Shown here: positions 7,952 to 16,137 of the stretch, piece by piece
Layout: each line of letters opens with the position of its first letter
How positions within the stretch are numbered: position 1 is the first letter of the stretch
Assembly (NCBI GenBank): GCA_942491465.1
Contig: CALOBA010000082.1
Location: 1 to 37,269, forward strand
Direction: 5' to 3'
Origin: CALOBA01 sp942491465
GTDB lineage: Bacteria; Pseudomonadota; Gammaproteobacteria; Chromatiales; Chromatiaceae
Length of the DNA stretch: 37,269 bases
Notes under the pieces: model-generated
Database searches by the model: none
What the model was told of the DNA's origin: nothing
What the model saw: only the letters and a program-made list of their open reading frames with translations
Position numbers and translations under genes: made by a program

Positions 7952-9108
7952 GGCAGGATGTTGCGCAGCGCGATGTTGGTGGTGAATACCTTGCGTATGC
8001 GGCGATCCGGCGGCGATATTGCGACACCCGTCTCGGAGAGCATGAAGGCGGTCGGGCCGTCGGCGCTGCGGATGTTGTCTTCTTTCGTTCGCAGCAACAG
8101 GGCGATACGGATGCTGAAGACATGCGCCCAGTCGGTGACCGCACTCGCGGTGACGTAGCTGTCGATGTAATCCGTGCTGAGGGTGCTGTCGACGCCGTAG
8201 AGTATCTGCATACTCTCCACATCGCGAATAAGCGGCAAGGCGGTGGTGACGACCTGGCCAGCGTCGTTGAAGGCGAGATTCTGCATCATGAGCGTCGGGG
8301 TGCCATTGTCATCCGTGACGTAATAGGCATGCGCTGTCAGACGGGCCACCGATGAGGTATCTGGAAATCGCTGCGCACTTGCCGCTGCGGTTGAGGGGCA
8401 GCTGAAATCGCCAGACAAAAGGCTGGTGCAATTGCCGGGAAAGTCGCCCCCCGTGTTGTGCTCAATATAGGTATAATTGGAGTTGATAGCTAAAATGCTA
8501 GCCAGCGACACCTGAAAGATCGCTGCCTGTTGACAACCATCATCGGTGGCAACGACGATCTCGCCAGTGCTGAATGGCGGATCGTCTCCGGACAGGGCGC
8601 TTTTGAAATAGAATCGGCGGACTGATGCAGCAATCTGATGGGAATAGATTGCAGTACCGCTGCCGGGATCGGCCCGGCGGATAAAAAAGGCGTCCGTCTC
8701 ATCGATTGGACTGGGCCTTATCTCCCTTGGTGGGCTGTCGGGAAAATCGAGCTGGAATTGTGAATTGTCCGCGGCGTCATCGTAACCGCGCAGCCCCACG
8801 TCCTGTGCATACCAGGCGGATGAATCGACAGCATTGGCGACCTGAGCGCGTTCACCGCCGCAGGAGAGATAGCCCGCCATGCGGAGGTCGTTGGCTAAAA
8901 ATTCCAGCGCGAAGCGTCCGTTCTCGTTGATCTCAGACATGGCGTTGGTCAGCCGGTAGCTTTGGCGGGCGCCGACGTAGAGCTGGCCGATACTGGCAAT
9001 GATGATCATGCCAAGCAGGAGCGAGATCATCACTTCCACCAGCGAATAGCCATTGGCTAGAGCGGTGGATGCCGATCGGATCGTCCTCGATCCTGGCGCG
9101 GACGGCAT
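7948..9108 (-). CDS. pilW: PilW, type IV pilus minor pilin
   Basis: The 386-aa product starts at the ATG (9106-9108), which shares one base with the pilV stop codon (TGATG). A longer upstream reading lies inside pilV and is rejected. The leader ends in LANG, and the mature sequence YSLVEVMISLLLGMIIIASIGQLYVGARQSYR carries the class III signal, Glu5 and the long N-terminal helix. EINENGRFALEFLANDLRMAGYLSCG is the typical PilW continuation. After PilD cleavage and N-methylation it would join the minor-pilin priming complex in the inner membrane. Length is in the usual range for PilW. Confidence 0.92.
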   Translation of the reverse strand: MPSAPGSRTIRSASTALANGYSLVEVMISLLLGMIIIASIGQLYVGARQSYRLTNAMSEINENGRFALEFLANDLRMAGYLSCGGERAQVANAVDSSAWYAQDVGLRGYDDAADNSQFQLDFPDSPPREIRPSPIDETDAFFIRRADPGSGTAIYSHQIAASVRRFYFKSALSGDDPPFSTGEIVVATDDGCQQAAIFQVSLASILAINSNYTYIEHNTGGDFPGNCTSLLSGDFSCPSTAAASAQRFPDTSSVARLTAHAYYVTDDNGTPTLMMQNLAFNDAGQVVTTALPLIRDVESMQILYGVDSTLSTDYIDSYVTASAVTDWAHVFSIRIALLLRTKEDNIRSADGPTAFMLSETGVAISPPDRRIRKVFTTNIALRNILP

Positions 9109-9746
9109 CAAAGTTCTGTCACCAGGCAAATCTCTTCGATCTGCTCCGGGATGTTGATACCGGTCGCGCAGGACGCCTTCATCTTGTTGCTGGCCTCGTC
9201 GAGGCTGTCTATGTGGCTGTCGTCCCATTGCACCACTACCCTAAATCGGCGGTCCGTCGATGAGGTCGGGTTAATGCGATCGATGCGGGCGTACCAGTTC
9301 GGTAGCCCGGAGGTGTCGAGCGCGCTCCACCAGTCTTGCAGATCCAATCGGGCAGCAGCGCCGAGCGCAACATTGGCCGCGATATCGGAAAATTCGTCGT
9401 ATGCGCAGGTTTGTCTGTCGTAGGGGTGGCGCCTGTTTGCGTGACATAGGGTATGAGAGTCATAGTTGCCACCGAGTGCGGTTGGAGCGTTGGTGGAATC
9501 ACCTCGGTTTGCGCGCAGGCAGTCGCTCATCTGGTAGGCGAGGGTGACGGCTTGCGTGCGCTGGTAGGTGCTCTGGACCGCTTTAATGCTGACCAACTGC
9601 ATCGTGATCATACCGGTCAGCGTCAACAACATGATCATAGATGTAATCATTATCTCCACCAGCGTATAGCCGGCGCATGCGCTGAACGATCTGCTGTAGG
9701 GTAGAGCGCGCTGATTGCTTGGTGTTGCCGGGTTCAGGGACTGCAT
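9108..9746 (-). CDS. pilV: PilV, type IV pilus minor pilin
   Basis: The 212-aa product has a 27-residue leader, then the cleavage site CAG|YTLVEIMITSMIMLLTLTGMITMQL with Glu5. QRTQAVTLAYQMSDCLRANR follows, a pattern characteristic of PilV (the M-x-D-x-L/M-R-A-N motif). Its start overlaps the 3' end of the fimT/fimU-like gene by 13 nt and its stop overlaps pilW by one base, so all four pilin genes form one translationally linked operon. Role: minor pilin of the priming complex. The leader is longer than most, but the ATG at 9746 is the only reasonable start. Confidence 0.88.
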   Translation of the reverse strand: MQSLNPATPSNQRALPYSRSFSACAGYTLVEIMITSMIMLLTLTGMITMQLVSIKAVQSTYQRTQAVTLAYQMSDCLRANRGDSTNAPTALGGNYDSHTLCHANRRHPYDRQTCAYDEFSDIAANVALGAAARLDLQDWWSALDTSGLPNWYARIDRINPTSSTDRRFRVVVQWDDSHIDSLDEASNKMKASCATGINIPEQIEEICLVTEL

Positions 9747-10273
9747 GGCGCGTCTACGATGGTGATGTCGAGTCGCCCGATGAGGGTCAGCTCAAGATCG
9801 CGCGACGTTTCCGGATCGCAGTAGCTTAGCGTGCCGACCTGATCGGGCTCGATGAAACCGTCGGCGGCATAGGTTACTGCCGCGCCGATGGTGCCGTCTG
9901 CCTCGATCTCAAAGCGTGTCGAGTCGAACCGTGTCACTGAAAGCAGCTCGTCGACGCCGTTGTCGATCAGATGATCAGCATCCTTATCGGTGAAGACGAG
10001 CCAGCCGCCGCTCCAGTCGCGATTGTCGCTTGCCGTGCAGGTGGCGCCGTCCGCGGTGGCGCAGATCGTCACCGGTGTGGTGCGTCGCCCTGCCTCGCTG
10101 CGCGCCAAACTGACCGCGCTCGACATCTCCATGACTACCGCGGTGCGATCGGCGCGGAGGAAGATGTGCCGGAAGCTGGGCACGCCGATGGTCAGCGAGA
10201 TCGTCAACACGGCGACGGTGACGAGCAGCTCGAGCAGAGTGACCCCGGCTTGTTCGCGCTTGGCTGCTGGCAT
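9734..10273 (-). CDS. fimT: FimT/FimU-type (GspH-like) minor pilin
   Basis: The 179-aa product has a nine-residue leader ending in Gly, then VTLLELLVTVAVLTISLTIGVPSFRHI with Glu5 and Pro22. This is the hallmark of the FimT/FimU/GspH pseudopilin family. The body has DNRDWSGGWLVFTDKDAD, the conserved segment of FimT/FimU, and a C-terminal Cys pair (CDPET, APCSP). It is the first gene of the minor-pilin operon, so it corresponds in position to fimU of Pseudomonas; fimT and fimU cannot be told apart here. Some FimT proteins bind DNA during natural transformation, which remains open in this case. A weak AAAGG-like site precedes the ATG. Confidence 0.85.
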   Translation of the reverse strand: MPAAKREQAGVTLLELLVTVAVLTISLTIGVPSFRHIFLRADRTAVVMEMSSAVSLARSEAGRRTTPVTICATADGATCTASDNRDWSGGWLVFTDKDADHLIDNGVDELLSVTRFDSTRFEIEADGTIGAAVTYAADGFIEPDQVGTLSYCDPETSRDLELTLIGRLDITIVDAPCSP

Positions 10274-10456
10274 GACGTCTTAACCTTTTCCAAGTTGCGG
10301 TCGACGAGCTGTCGAAGTGGTAACCGACCGTCGTTCTGGGGAAAGTTTATGGGATGTGGCGGACGTCGGCTGTGAACATTGTCGCAACGCCGCTTTATCA
10401 GGTCCGGTTGAGGCGCGCAACGGTGGCTTCTGCCTGACGATTGTACGTGCTCCCCT

Positions 10457-10484
10457 AAAAAACGCCGCGCTGAGGCGCGGCGTT
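10457..10484 (-). terminator. Intrinsic terminator of the pentaheme cytochrome gene
   Basis: On the minus strand AACGCCGCG pairs with CGCGGCGTT (plus coordinates 10476-10484 and 10461-10469), closed by a further C-G pair and a four-base loop, and followed by six T (plus-strand A run 10457-10462). It lies 83 bp beyond the stop codon of the cytochrome gene at 10,567. It separates that transcript from the fimT-pilX operon downstream on the same strand. Confidence 0.85.
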
Positions 10485-10566
10485 GTTTGCTCCATGAGTG
10501 AACAGCCCGGCGGGTGGCTGCCCAATTTCCAGGGCAACAGCAGCGCCGGACTGATTGGTCTGTTCG

Positions 10567-11886
10567 CTACTCCTCTGCGATGACCTGCTCCGAGACGGCG
10601 ATCAGCACCGGCTCGGTGACCTCCTCGGGCAGGTGCGAGAACTTCTTGACCAGCCCCGGCCAGAGCAGGTTGTAGTATAGCTCGCCGCGCACCAGCACCA
10701 CCGTCTCGGCCGGGATGCTGTACTCCAGCGTGCGTTCCTCATGCGGCTTCAGGCGGGTGTCGTCGCCGGGTTTGGTCGCCGTGGGCGGCGGTGCCGGCAT
10801 GCCGCTGTCGTCCTCCAGGGCATAGGCGAAGTAGGCCTGCGGGTCATCCTCGGCCGGGTGCCCCTCGGTATTCTCCCAGACCGGCGTGCCGGAGGCGTCA
10901 TAGGCGGTGAGCTTCAGGTAGATGTTGCGGAACGGGGCGCCGGTGGGCATCGCATGGGGCTGCTGGTTCTTGATGAAGACCGTGGTCTTGAGGTCGCCGC
11001 CGTCGGCGCTCGTGTCCACATCGAACACCACCGAGCGCTTGAGGATGTCGTGGTTGTGGCCGCCGCCCATGGTGTGGTCGGCGATGCCCCCGGAGACCGG
11101 CATGTGGCAGGACAGGCAGTTCACGTCGGAGCCGCTGGCGATGTACTCATTGCCGGTCTGGCACAGCGGGACCCCATGGGGGTTGTTGCGCTGGTCGTGG
11201 CAGCCCATGCAGGCCGCCGAGGTCTTCATCAGTCGCGGGTTGCCCTCCATCGGCAGTGCCGGGATCTGCTCGCCCTCGAATTCCACCGGCTCGCCCAGGT
11301 GCGGGTTCGGCTCCTGAGACGCATCCTCGACCATGCCGGCCCCGCCGAACAGATCGTCGCCGGCGGCGGCGAGTTGGGCCAGGCCGTTGTTCATACCGGC
11401 CGGGGCCTGCAGGGTCGTGTCCGAGCGCTCGTAGGACAGCAGCCCGAGCCGCAGTTTGCCGTCTTCACCCTGGATACCCTTATAGGCCTTGAGCGTATGG
11501 CAGGCGACGCAGTTCACGCCCTCGGCATAGGCCGGCATGGCGTCGAGCTTGGTGGTCTTGTCGATGGCCGCGTTCGGCGCGTGACATTGCAGGCAGATCG
11601 GATACTTGCCGGAGGCCTTGTGCAGCACCCCTTCCTCGGTGGGATCGCCGGCGACCTTCTTGTAGAAGGTGCCGTGGATCGGGTCCGAGAGGGCCGTGCT
11701 CTGGGAATGCATCGACTGCTTCCACTGTTTGTAGACGTCGCTGTGGCAGTTCGCGCAGACCTCGGCGGAGACCTGGTGCAGCGGTGTCTCCGCGTCGGCG
11801 GCGGCGATGGACGGCATGGTGGTTAGGGCCAGCAGGCCCGCGGTGGCGGCAATGATCAGGCGTTGCCGTGTTTGGCGCAGTGACAT
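10567..11886 (-). CDS. Periplasmic pentaheme c-type cytochrome, c554-like
   Basis: The ATG at 11886 is chosen because GAGGAG lies just upstream and a signal peptide follows (MSLRQTRQRLIIAATAG to SIAAA). The 439-aa product has five CxxCH heme sites at residues 44, 98, 126, 226 and 257. The start ICxxCH-type block VCANCHSDVYKQWKQSMHSQS resembles the cytochrome c554 domain. The C-terminal 170 residues have no heme site and look beta-rich. It should act as a soluble periplasmic electron carrier or oxidoreductase. The gene diverges from the octaheme HAO-like gene across 401 bp, which suggests a shared nitrogen-compound redox function, but its partner and substrate are inferred. A strong terminator follows at 10457-10484. 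Confidence 0.8.
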   Translation of the reverse strand: MSLRQTRQRLIIAATAGLLALTTMPSIAAADAETPLHQVSAEVCANCHSDVYKQWKQSMHSQSTALSDPIHGTFYKKVAGDPTEEGVLHKASGKYPICLQCHAPNAAIDKTTKLDAMPAYAEGVNCVACHTLKAYKGIQGEDGKLRLGLLSYERSDTTLQAPAGMNNGLAQLAAAGDDLFGGAGMVEDASQEPNPHLGEPVEFEGEQIPALPMEGNPRLMKTSAACMGCHDQRNNPHGVPLCQTGNEYIASGSDVNCLSCHMPVSGGIADHTMGGGHNHDILKRSVVFDVDTSADGGDLKTTVFIKNQQPHAMPTGAPFRNIYLKLTAYDASGTPVWENTEGHPAEDDPQAYFAYALEDDSGMPAPPPTATKPGDDTRLKPHEERTLEYSIPAETVVLVRGELYYNLLWPGLVKKFSHLPEEVTEPVLIAVSEQVIAEE

Positions 11887-12287
11887 GCGCTCCTCCTCTT
11901 GATTGTTGATGGTGATGGAACGGATCGGGGACGGGTGAACGGATGGTTCCCGCGCAATGCTGCATGTTGCGATGCCCGAGGTCAATAAACCCGATTGCAG
12001 GACGTCGCGTGTTCTTGCTCTAATCATCACCGCAGTGGTCGGCACCCGCATGGCCGGCCTTTTCTGTAAATAAATAAATAAATTAAATAAGAAATTACTA
12101 AAACGGTGAACTGTCGATGGCGGTGTCTGCTCCCGTTCGATTGAGCCCTGCATGCAGCGGGGCGCAACGGGGACCGGCGCGTTGCCCGGCAGCCATCCCC
12201 AGCTGGATTTCCACGACAAGGTCAGCCCCAGGCCCGACCGCTGCGGCGGTCGGGGCGCATGCTTTCCGTGGAAGACGAGGTAAGACC
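11887..12287. promoter_or_regulatory. Divergent regulatory region of the multiheme cluster
   Basis: This 401-bp gap holds the promoters of two divergent heme-protein operons. At 12037-12063 the arms GGTCGGC and GCCGGCC form a hairpin followed by TTTT, reading as a plus-strand attenuator or terminator although no plus gene precedes it. An AT-rich island with repeated TAAA units follows (about 12066-12102), striking against the high G+C background and a plausible promoter/UP-element or bending site. A second strong hairpin (CCGACCG, 12232-12238, with CGGTCGG, 12247-12253) lies in the leader about 35 bp before the octaheme gene. I could not assign a specific regulator. Confidence 0.4.
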
Positions 12288-13798
12288 ATGACCCTTGCTG
12301 TATTTTCGACCCGGCGCTGGTGTCTGCTGTCGGCGCTGCTGCTGGCGGTGGCCGGCGCGCAGGCCGCCAAGGTGGATATTGACCCGTCCAACTGGGGCCA
12401 CCCCGAGGGCGATGCCTGCGTGAGCTGTCACGACAAGGCCTCGCCGGGCCTGGCCCAGCAATGGCACGAGAGCGCCCATGAGCGCGCCGGCGTGAACTGC
12501 ATGGACTGCCACCAGGCCGACGCCGCCGAGCCCGACGCGATCGAGCACGAGGGCCAGGTCATCGCCACCATCGTCTCGCCGAAGGACTGCGGGCGTTGTC
12601 ACGAGAAGGAATTCGCCGAGCAGCAGGGCTCGGTCCATGCCGAGGCCTACGCCATCATCGCCGAGCGCGTCCCGGCCCTGGCCCACAACCTGACCGGCCC
12701 GGCGATGCAGGTCGCAGGCTGCGATCAATGTCACGGCTCCGAGGTCAAGGTCCGCGGCGACGGCAGCTTGGATTCGGCCACCTGGCCCAATTCCGGCATC
12801 GGCCGGATCAATCCCGACGGCTCCAAGGGGTCCTGCTCCTCCTGCCACGGCCGGCACGCCTTCTCCAAGGCCCAGGCGCGCGAGCCCGAGGCCTGCGTGC
12901 GCTGTCATTCCGGCCCCGACTCCCCCGATAAGGCGATCTTCGAGGCGTCCAAGCACGGCATGCTCTACGCCAGCCAGCGCGAGTGGATGAATCTCGACGC
13001 GGACACCTGGGTCGCCGGCAAGGACTACACCGCCGCCCCGACCTGTGTCACCTGTCACATGGGCGCCGCCGGCAAGGTCCCGTCGACCCACGACGTGGGC
13101 CTGCGCAACGCCTGGAGCCTGAACACCCCGGTCTCCAAGCGCCAGTATCTGATCGTGCTCGACGACGGCTCCAAGCTGGAACTGTCCGCCGATCAGAAGC
13201 CGCCGCGGCGCGGCAGCCAGGTGGAGAAGCCCGACGGCACCGTCGCCAAGGTCAAGGCCGTCGCCACGCCCCAGCGGCGGCGGGCGGTCATGAACCTGGT
13301 CTGCCTGGAGTGCCACAGCAAGACCTTTACCGAGGGCTTCATGGATCAGTTCGACAACGTCGTGCGGCTCTACAACGAAAAGTTCGGCGAGCCGGCGGCG
13401 GCCATCATGGCGGGGCTCTACGACCGCGGCCTGCTCACCCCGCTGCCCTTCGACGAGCCGCTGGAGCTAACCTACTGGGAACTCTGGCATGACGAGGGTG
13501 CGCGCGCCCGCCACGGCGCATCCATGGCGAGCCCCAATCACGCCTGGTGGGAGGGCATGTATCTGGTCGGACGCAACTTCTACAGCCGCTTCCTGCCCGA
13601 GGCGCGGGTCGTGGCCGGGGATGCCGCGGCGGAGATCATCGACCCGCTGATCGAGGCCGGCGAGCACCACGCCTGGCTCGGCCGGCCGCAGCAGGCCAAC
13701 CCGATCCTCGGCTATAGCCCCCCGGCGGCGCCGGAGCGCCGGCGCCGGGCCCGGCCGAGACCGCCGACGCGCAGGAGCCCGCGGGGGCCGAGCAATGA
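12288..13798 (+). CDS. haoA: Octaheme cytochrome c, hydroxylamine oxidoreductase (HAO)-like, apparently frameshifted near its end
   Basis: The ATG at 12288 has GAGG 7 nt upstream and a signal peptide ending AQA (residues 24-26). Eight CxxCH sites begin at residues 44, 71, 101, 145, 183, 203, 253 and 339, the spacing class of the HAO family. ELWHDEGARARHGASM follows the last heme, as in HAO. The heme count and C-terminal block make an HAO-family multiheme oxidoreductase acting on hydroxylamine, nitrite or a similar N compound in the periplasm. The P460 cross-linking Tyr of true HAO is expected in the region that here reads SPNHAWWEGMY (residues 415-425); His418 may occupy its place, which would favour a reductive role. 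After Y476 the given frame becomes Arg/Pro-rich and runs over the next gene to 14117. With one extra C in the C6 tract (13718-13723) it would end at TGA 13796-13798, giving 503 aa and an ATGA overlap. Confidence 0.85.
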
Positions 13799-14421
13799 TC
13801 CGGCTGCGCGCGCCGCTCTTCATCACCCGTCATGTGCTCTTTGCGCTGGTCGCGGGGGGACTCGGCGGGATCGTCTTCATGTTCTTTCTGCTGGAGTTCG
13901 ACGAGTACACCAGCTCCAACGCGTTCTGCACCACCTGCCATTCCATGACCTACGCCGAGGTCTCCTACCGGCAATCCGCGCACTACAACTCCGCATCCGG
14001 GGTGCGCGCGAGCTGTGGCGATTGTCACGTCTCCGAAGGTCTGGTCATGGCCACCTACGACCACGCCGTCGGCACCAAGGATCTGATCAAGCAGCTGTTC
14101 GGCCCGAAATACGATGACCCGGTGGTCAATCTGCTCCACCTGCCGGAGGCCGCATTCGCCGCCCGCGATTGGTTCCACCGGCGCGACTCCGCCACCTGTA
14201 AGCGCTGCCACACCATCGACGCCATCCAGGGCACCCGCGCCAACACCGCCGCCATCCATCGGGAAGAGACCGAGGGCAAGACCTGCATCGACTGTCACTA
14301 CAACCTGGTTCACCGCAAGGTCCCGTCCGAGAAGACCTTCAAGCGCGAGGCATGGAACCGTATGGTCGAGCAGGAATTCGATCTGGCCCCCGGCAGCGCG
14401 GCGGCGCTGCTGTTGGAGTAG
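13795..14421 (+). CDS. NapC/NirT-family membrane tetraheme cytochrome c
   Basis: The 208-aa product has one N-terminal membrane helix (about residues 13-33) and four CxxCH sites: CTTCH at 45, then CGDCH, CKRCH and CIDCH. SNAFCTTCHSM and SAHYNSASGVRASCGDCH are typical of the NapC/NirT/NrfH family, which oxidises quinol in the inner membrane and passes electrons to a periplasmic reductase. Its start overlaps the restored stop of the HAO-like gene (ATGA, 13795-13798), so the pair should be translated together. This is the haoA-plus-NapC/CycX pairing described in other bacteria. The partner relation is inferred from the gene order; the family call is firm. Confidence 0.92.
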   Translation: MIRLRAPLFITRHVLFALVAGGLGGIVFMFFLLEFDEYTSSNAFCTTCHSMTYAEVSYRQSAHYNSASGVRASCGDCHVSEGLVMATYDHAVGTKDLIKQLFGPKYDDPVVNLLHLPEAAFAARDWFHRRDSATCKRCHTIDAIQGTRANTAAIHREETEGKTCIDCHYNLVHRKVPSEKTFKREAWNRMVEQEFDLAPGSAAALLLE

Positions 14422-14520
14422 ACCGGGGCGCAGCGGTGAGCCCCGTGCCGATCTCCCCTTGGCCGCCGCCTGGTGACCCTGTCGCCAACCCGATCGACCG
14501 TCCGGCCGGGGGATGATCAG

Positions 14521-14545
14521 GACCCGGGGGCTCGGCCCCGGGGTC
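14521..14545. terminator. GC-rich hairpin between the convergent cytochrome and bolA genes
   Basis: An inverted repeat GACCCGGGGGC / GCCCCGGGGTC with a three-base loop lies immediately before the end of bolA and about 100 bp after the NapC-like gene. No T run follows in either direction, so it may be only a partial or Rho-assisted end for the convergent transcripts. Confidence 0.4.
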
Positions 14546-14546
14546 T

Positions 14547-14888
14547 TCAGCCGGTAGCGCTGCCCGCCGTGGTCTCGGCCTTGGAGCCGCCCATGCACTG
14601 CGGTGAGGCGGGGGCGGCGCCGCCCTTGTCGAACCATTCCTGCGGGGTCCAGGCGTGGATGGCCAGCGCATGCAGGCCGCCGGCGAACTCGTCCTTGAGC
14701 AGGGCGTTGATGCGGCGGTGGCGGCCGACCAGGCGTTCGTCGGCAAAGCCGTCGCTGACCACCAGCACCTTGAAATGGGATTCCGAGCCCTGGGGCACAC
14801 TGTGCATGTGGCTCTCGTCGGTGACCTCCAGGTGGGTCGGGCTCAGGGCCTGGCTGATGGCCTGTTCGATGCGTTGTTTGCGGGACAT
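14547..14888 (-). CDS. bolA: BolA family protein
   Basis: The ATG at 14888 is preceded by GGAG and gives 113 aa beginning MSRKQRIEQAISQAL. The segments SHMHSVPQGSESHFKVLVVSDGFADERLVGRHRRINALL and HALAIHAWTPQEWF match BolA closely, including the conserved His in the HALAIH motif and the loop His thought to help bind a [2Fe-2S] cluster with monothiol glutaredoxin. BolA proteins act in iron-sulfur trafficking and in morphology and stress control. The last ~20 residues after EWFDKGG are an extra tail with a single Cys. It is the third gene in a row on this strand, 94 bp after the membrane-anchored unknown, so it may have its own promoter. Confidence 0.9.
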   Translation of the reverse strand: MSRKQRIEQAISQALSPTHLEVTDESHMHSVPQGSESHFKVLVVSDGFADERLVGRHRRINALLKDEFAGGLHALAIHAWTPQEWFDKGGAAPASPQCMGGSKAETTAGSATG

Positions 14889-14982
14889 GGCGATGGCTCC
14901 GTTGGGTAGCTGTGGACCAGATCCGCTCAAGGTGGGGGTAGGGTGGTGGCCACTGCAATGCCGCCGGGTCGCGCGGGTCGGG

Positions 14983-15660
14983 TCAGTCCTCGGGCAGGGC
15001 CTGGCGCAGCGGGGCGACGACGCGGTCGAATTCGGTGGGGCTGAGGTATTGGATAACCACGCCGCCGTCGGGGTCGCGGGCGATGTCCATGCCGCGCTCG
15101 GGGTAGAGCCAGTGGACGACGCCGCCGGGCTCGGTGATCTGCTCGGTGGGCGCGCCGAAGTTGCCGCGGATGTCCGCGGGCTCCAGGCTCTTCCACGGCA
15201 GATAGGACAGGGTCTCGACGGGCGCGGCGGCCAGCTGCTCGGCGTCGGTGGGATCGAGCTTGACCTTGCGGCTGCCGCTGCTGAGGGTGCTGACGCGCAG
15301 GCCGCGGTCGAACATGGCGGCCAGCTGCTCTTGGGGCACGGCCAGGCCCAGGACCCAGTCGGCGCGGATGTTGCTCAGGATGATCGTGTCGAAATAGGCC
15401 TCGACGGCATAGTCACCGCCGGGTGCCGCGAACAGGCTGAGCTTGCCCTCCTCGCCGAGCAGCGCGCGCACATCGGCGAGGGTGCTGCGGCCGAGCGTCA
15501 GGTCGAACACCCGGACCTGGCCGGCAGCGTCCCGCTGCGCGTCCCAGGGATAGAGCTTGAGCTGGCTCTGCTGGCTCGGGAAGGCGGTCAGCAGCAGCCA
15601 GATGCCGATGAAGGCCAACAGGGCTGCGGCCAGCGTGGTGAGGACGATCTTGCGGTCCAT
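14983..15660 (-). CDS. Membrane-anchored protein of unknown function
   Basis: The 225-aa product has one N-terminal hydrophobic segment (about residues 7-28, VLTTLAAALLAFIGIWLLLTAF) with no lipobox. It should be either anchored in the inner membrane facing the periplasm or secreted. The rest is soluble, with alternating hydrophobic strands and segments such as LTLGRSTLADVRALLGEEGKL and YLPWKSLEPADIRGNFGAP, which resemble an outer-membrane lipoprotein-like alpha/beta fold but do not let me name a family. The gene starts one base after the stop of the DUF498 gene, so the two form an operon. I do not assign a function. Confidence 0.75.
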   Translation of the reverse strand: MDRKIVLTTLAAALLAFIGIWLLLTAFPSQQSQLKLYPWDAQRDAAGQVRVFDLTLGRSTLADVRALLGEEGKLSLFAAPGGDYAVEAYFDTIILSNIRADWVLGLAVPQEQLAAMFDRGLRVSTLSSGSRKVKLDPTDAEQLAAAPVETLSYLPWKSLEPADIRGNFGAPTEQITEPGGVVHWLYPERGMDIARDPDGGVVIQYLSPTEFDRVVAPLRQALPED

Positions 15661-15661
15661 G

Positions 15662-16045
15662 TCAGTGCTCCGGGGCGTCGAGCATCAGGCCTGCGGCGAC
15701 CCGGCGGCCCTCGCCGACGAGGATGTTGAAGGTGCGGCAGGCGGCGCCGGTGTCCATGATCTCGATGCCGACGCCGTGGGACATCAGCTCGGCATAGGCC
15801 CGCGGCGCCGGTAGCTGCTGGCGAACGCCGGTGCCGATGATGATGACCTGGGGCCGATCGGCCAGCAGGGTCGCAATGGCCGCCTGGTCGAGCTGATCGA
15901 TGTGTGTCGGGCCCCAGTCGGGGATGATCCGCTCGGACGTGACCACCAGGCTCGCGCGGTAGTCGTGCTGATTGATGGTGATCCGGTCGGACGCGTAGCC
16001 CTGGACCGTAGTGGGGGAATCGAAGGCCTGCTCGGCGAAGCGCAT
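15662..16045 (-). CDS. Mth938/Xcc1710-like (DUF498) family protein
   Basis: The 127-aa product matches the small Mth938-like fold family related to mitochondrial NDUFAF3. Recognisable blocks are IINQHDYRASLVVT-type strand (residues ~24-36), RIIPDWGP, QVIIIGTGVRQQLP and GVGIEIMDTGAACRTFNILVGEGRRVAAGLM. Bacterial members are of unclear function, and the link to complex I assembly is known only for the mitochondrial protein. It is the first gene of a two-gene operon; the next gene starts after a one-base gap. A dispersed palindromic element lies 92 bp upstream of its start. Confidence 0.88.
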   Translation of the reverse strand: MRFAEQAFDSPTTVQGYASDRITINQHDYRASLVVTSERIIPDWGPTHIDQLDQAAIATLLADRPQVIIIGTGVRQQLPAPRAYAELMSHGVGIEIMDTGAACRTFNILVGEGRRVAAGLMLDAPEH

Positions 16046-16137
16046 CGTGCGGAAAGCCTATGGTGGTGGTCGCTGCAAAGCACGATGCAGTTGGGGCAAG
16101 ACGGCGGGGTTCAACCGGCGGGCGAGCCGCACCCATG

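Noticed and set aside
13724..14117. C-terminal extension of the octaheme protein in the uncorrected frame (about 130 residues)
   Set aside because: It overlaps the NapC-type gene in another frame and is Arg/Pro-rich, the signature of a shadow reading in GC-rich DNA. The alternative frame ends neatly on the next start codon.
14473..15729. Long plus-strand reading frame opposite bolA and the membrane-anchored gene
   Set aside because: It is the antisense of three well-supported minus-strand genes, has no recognisable domain, and is expected from third-position G+C bias.
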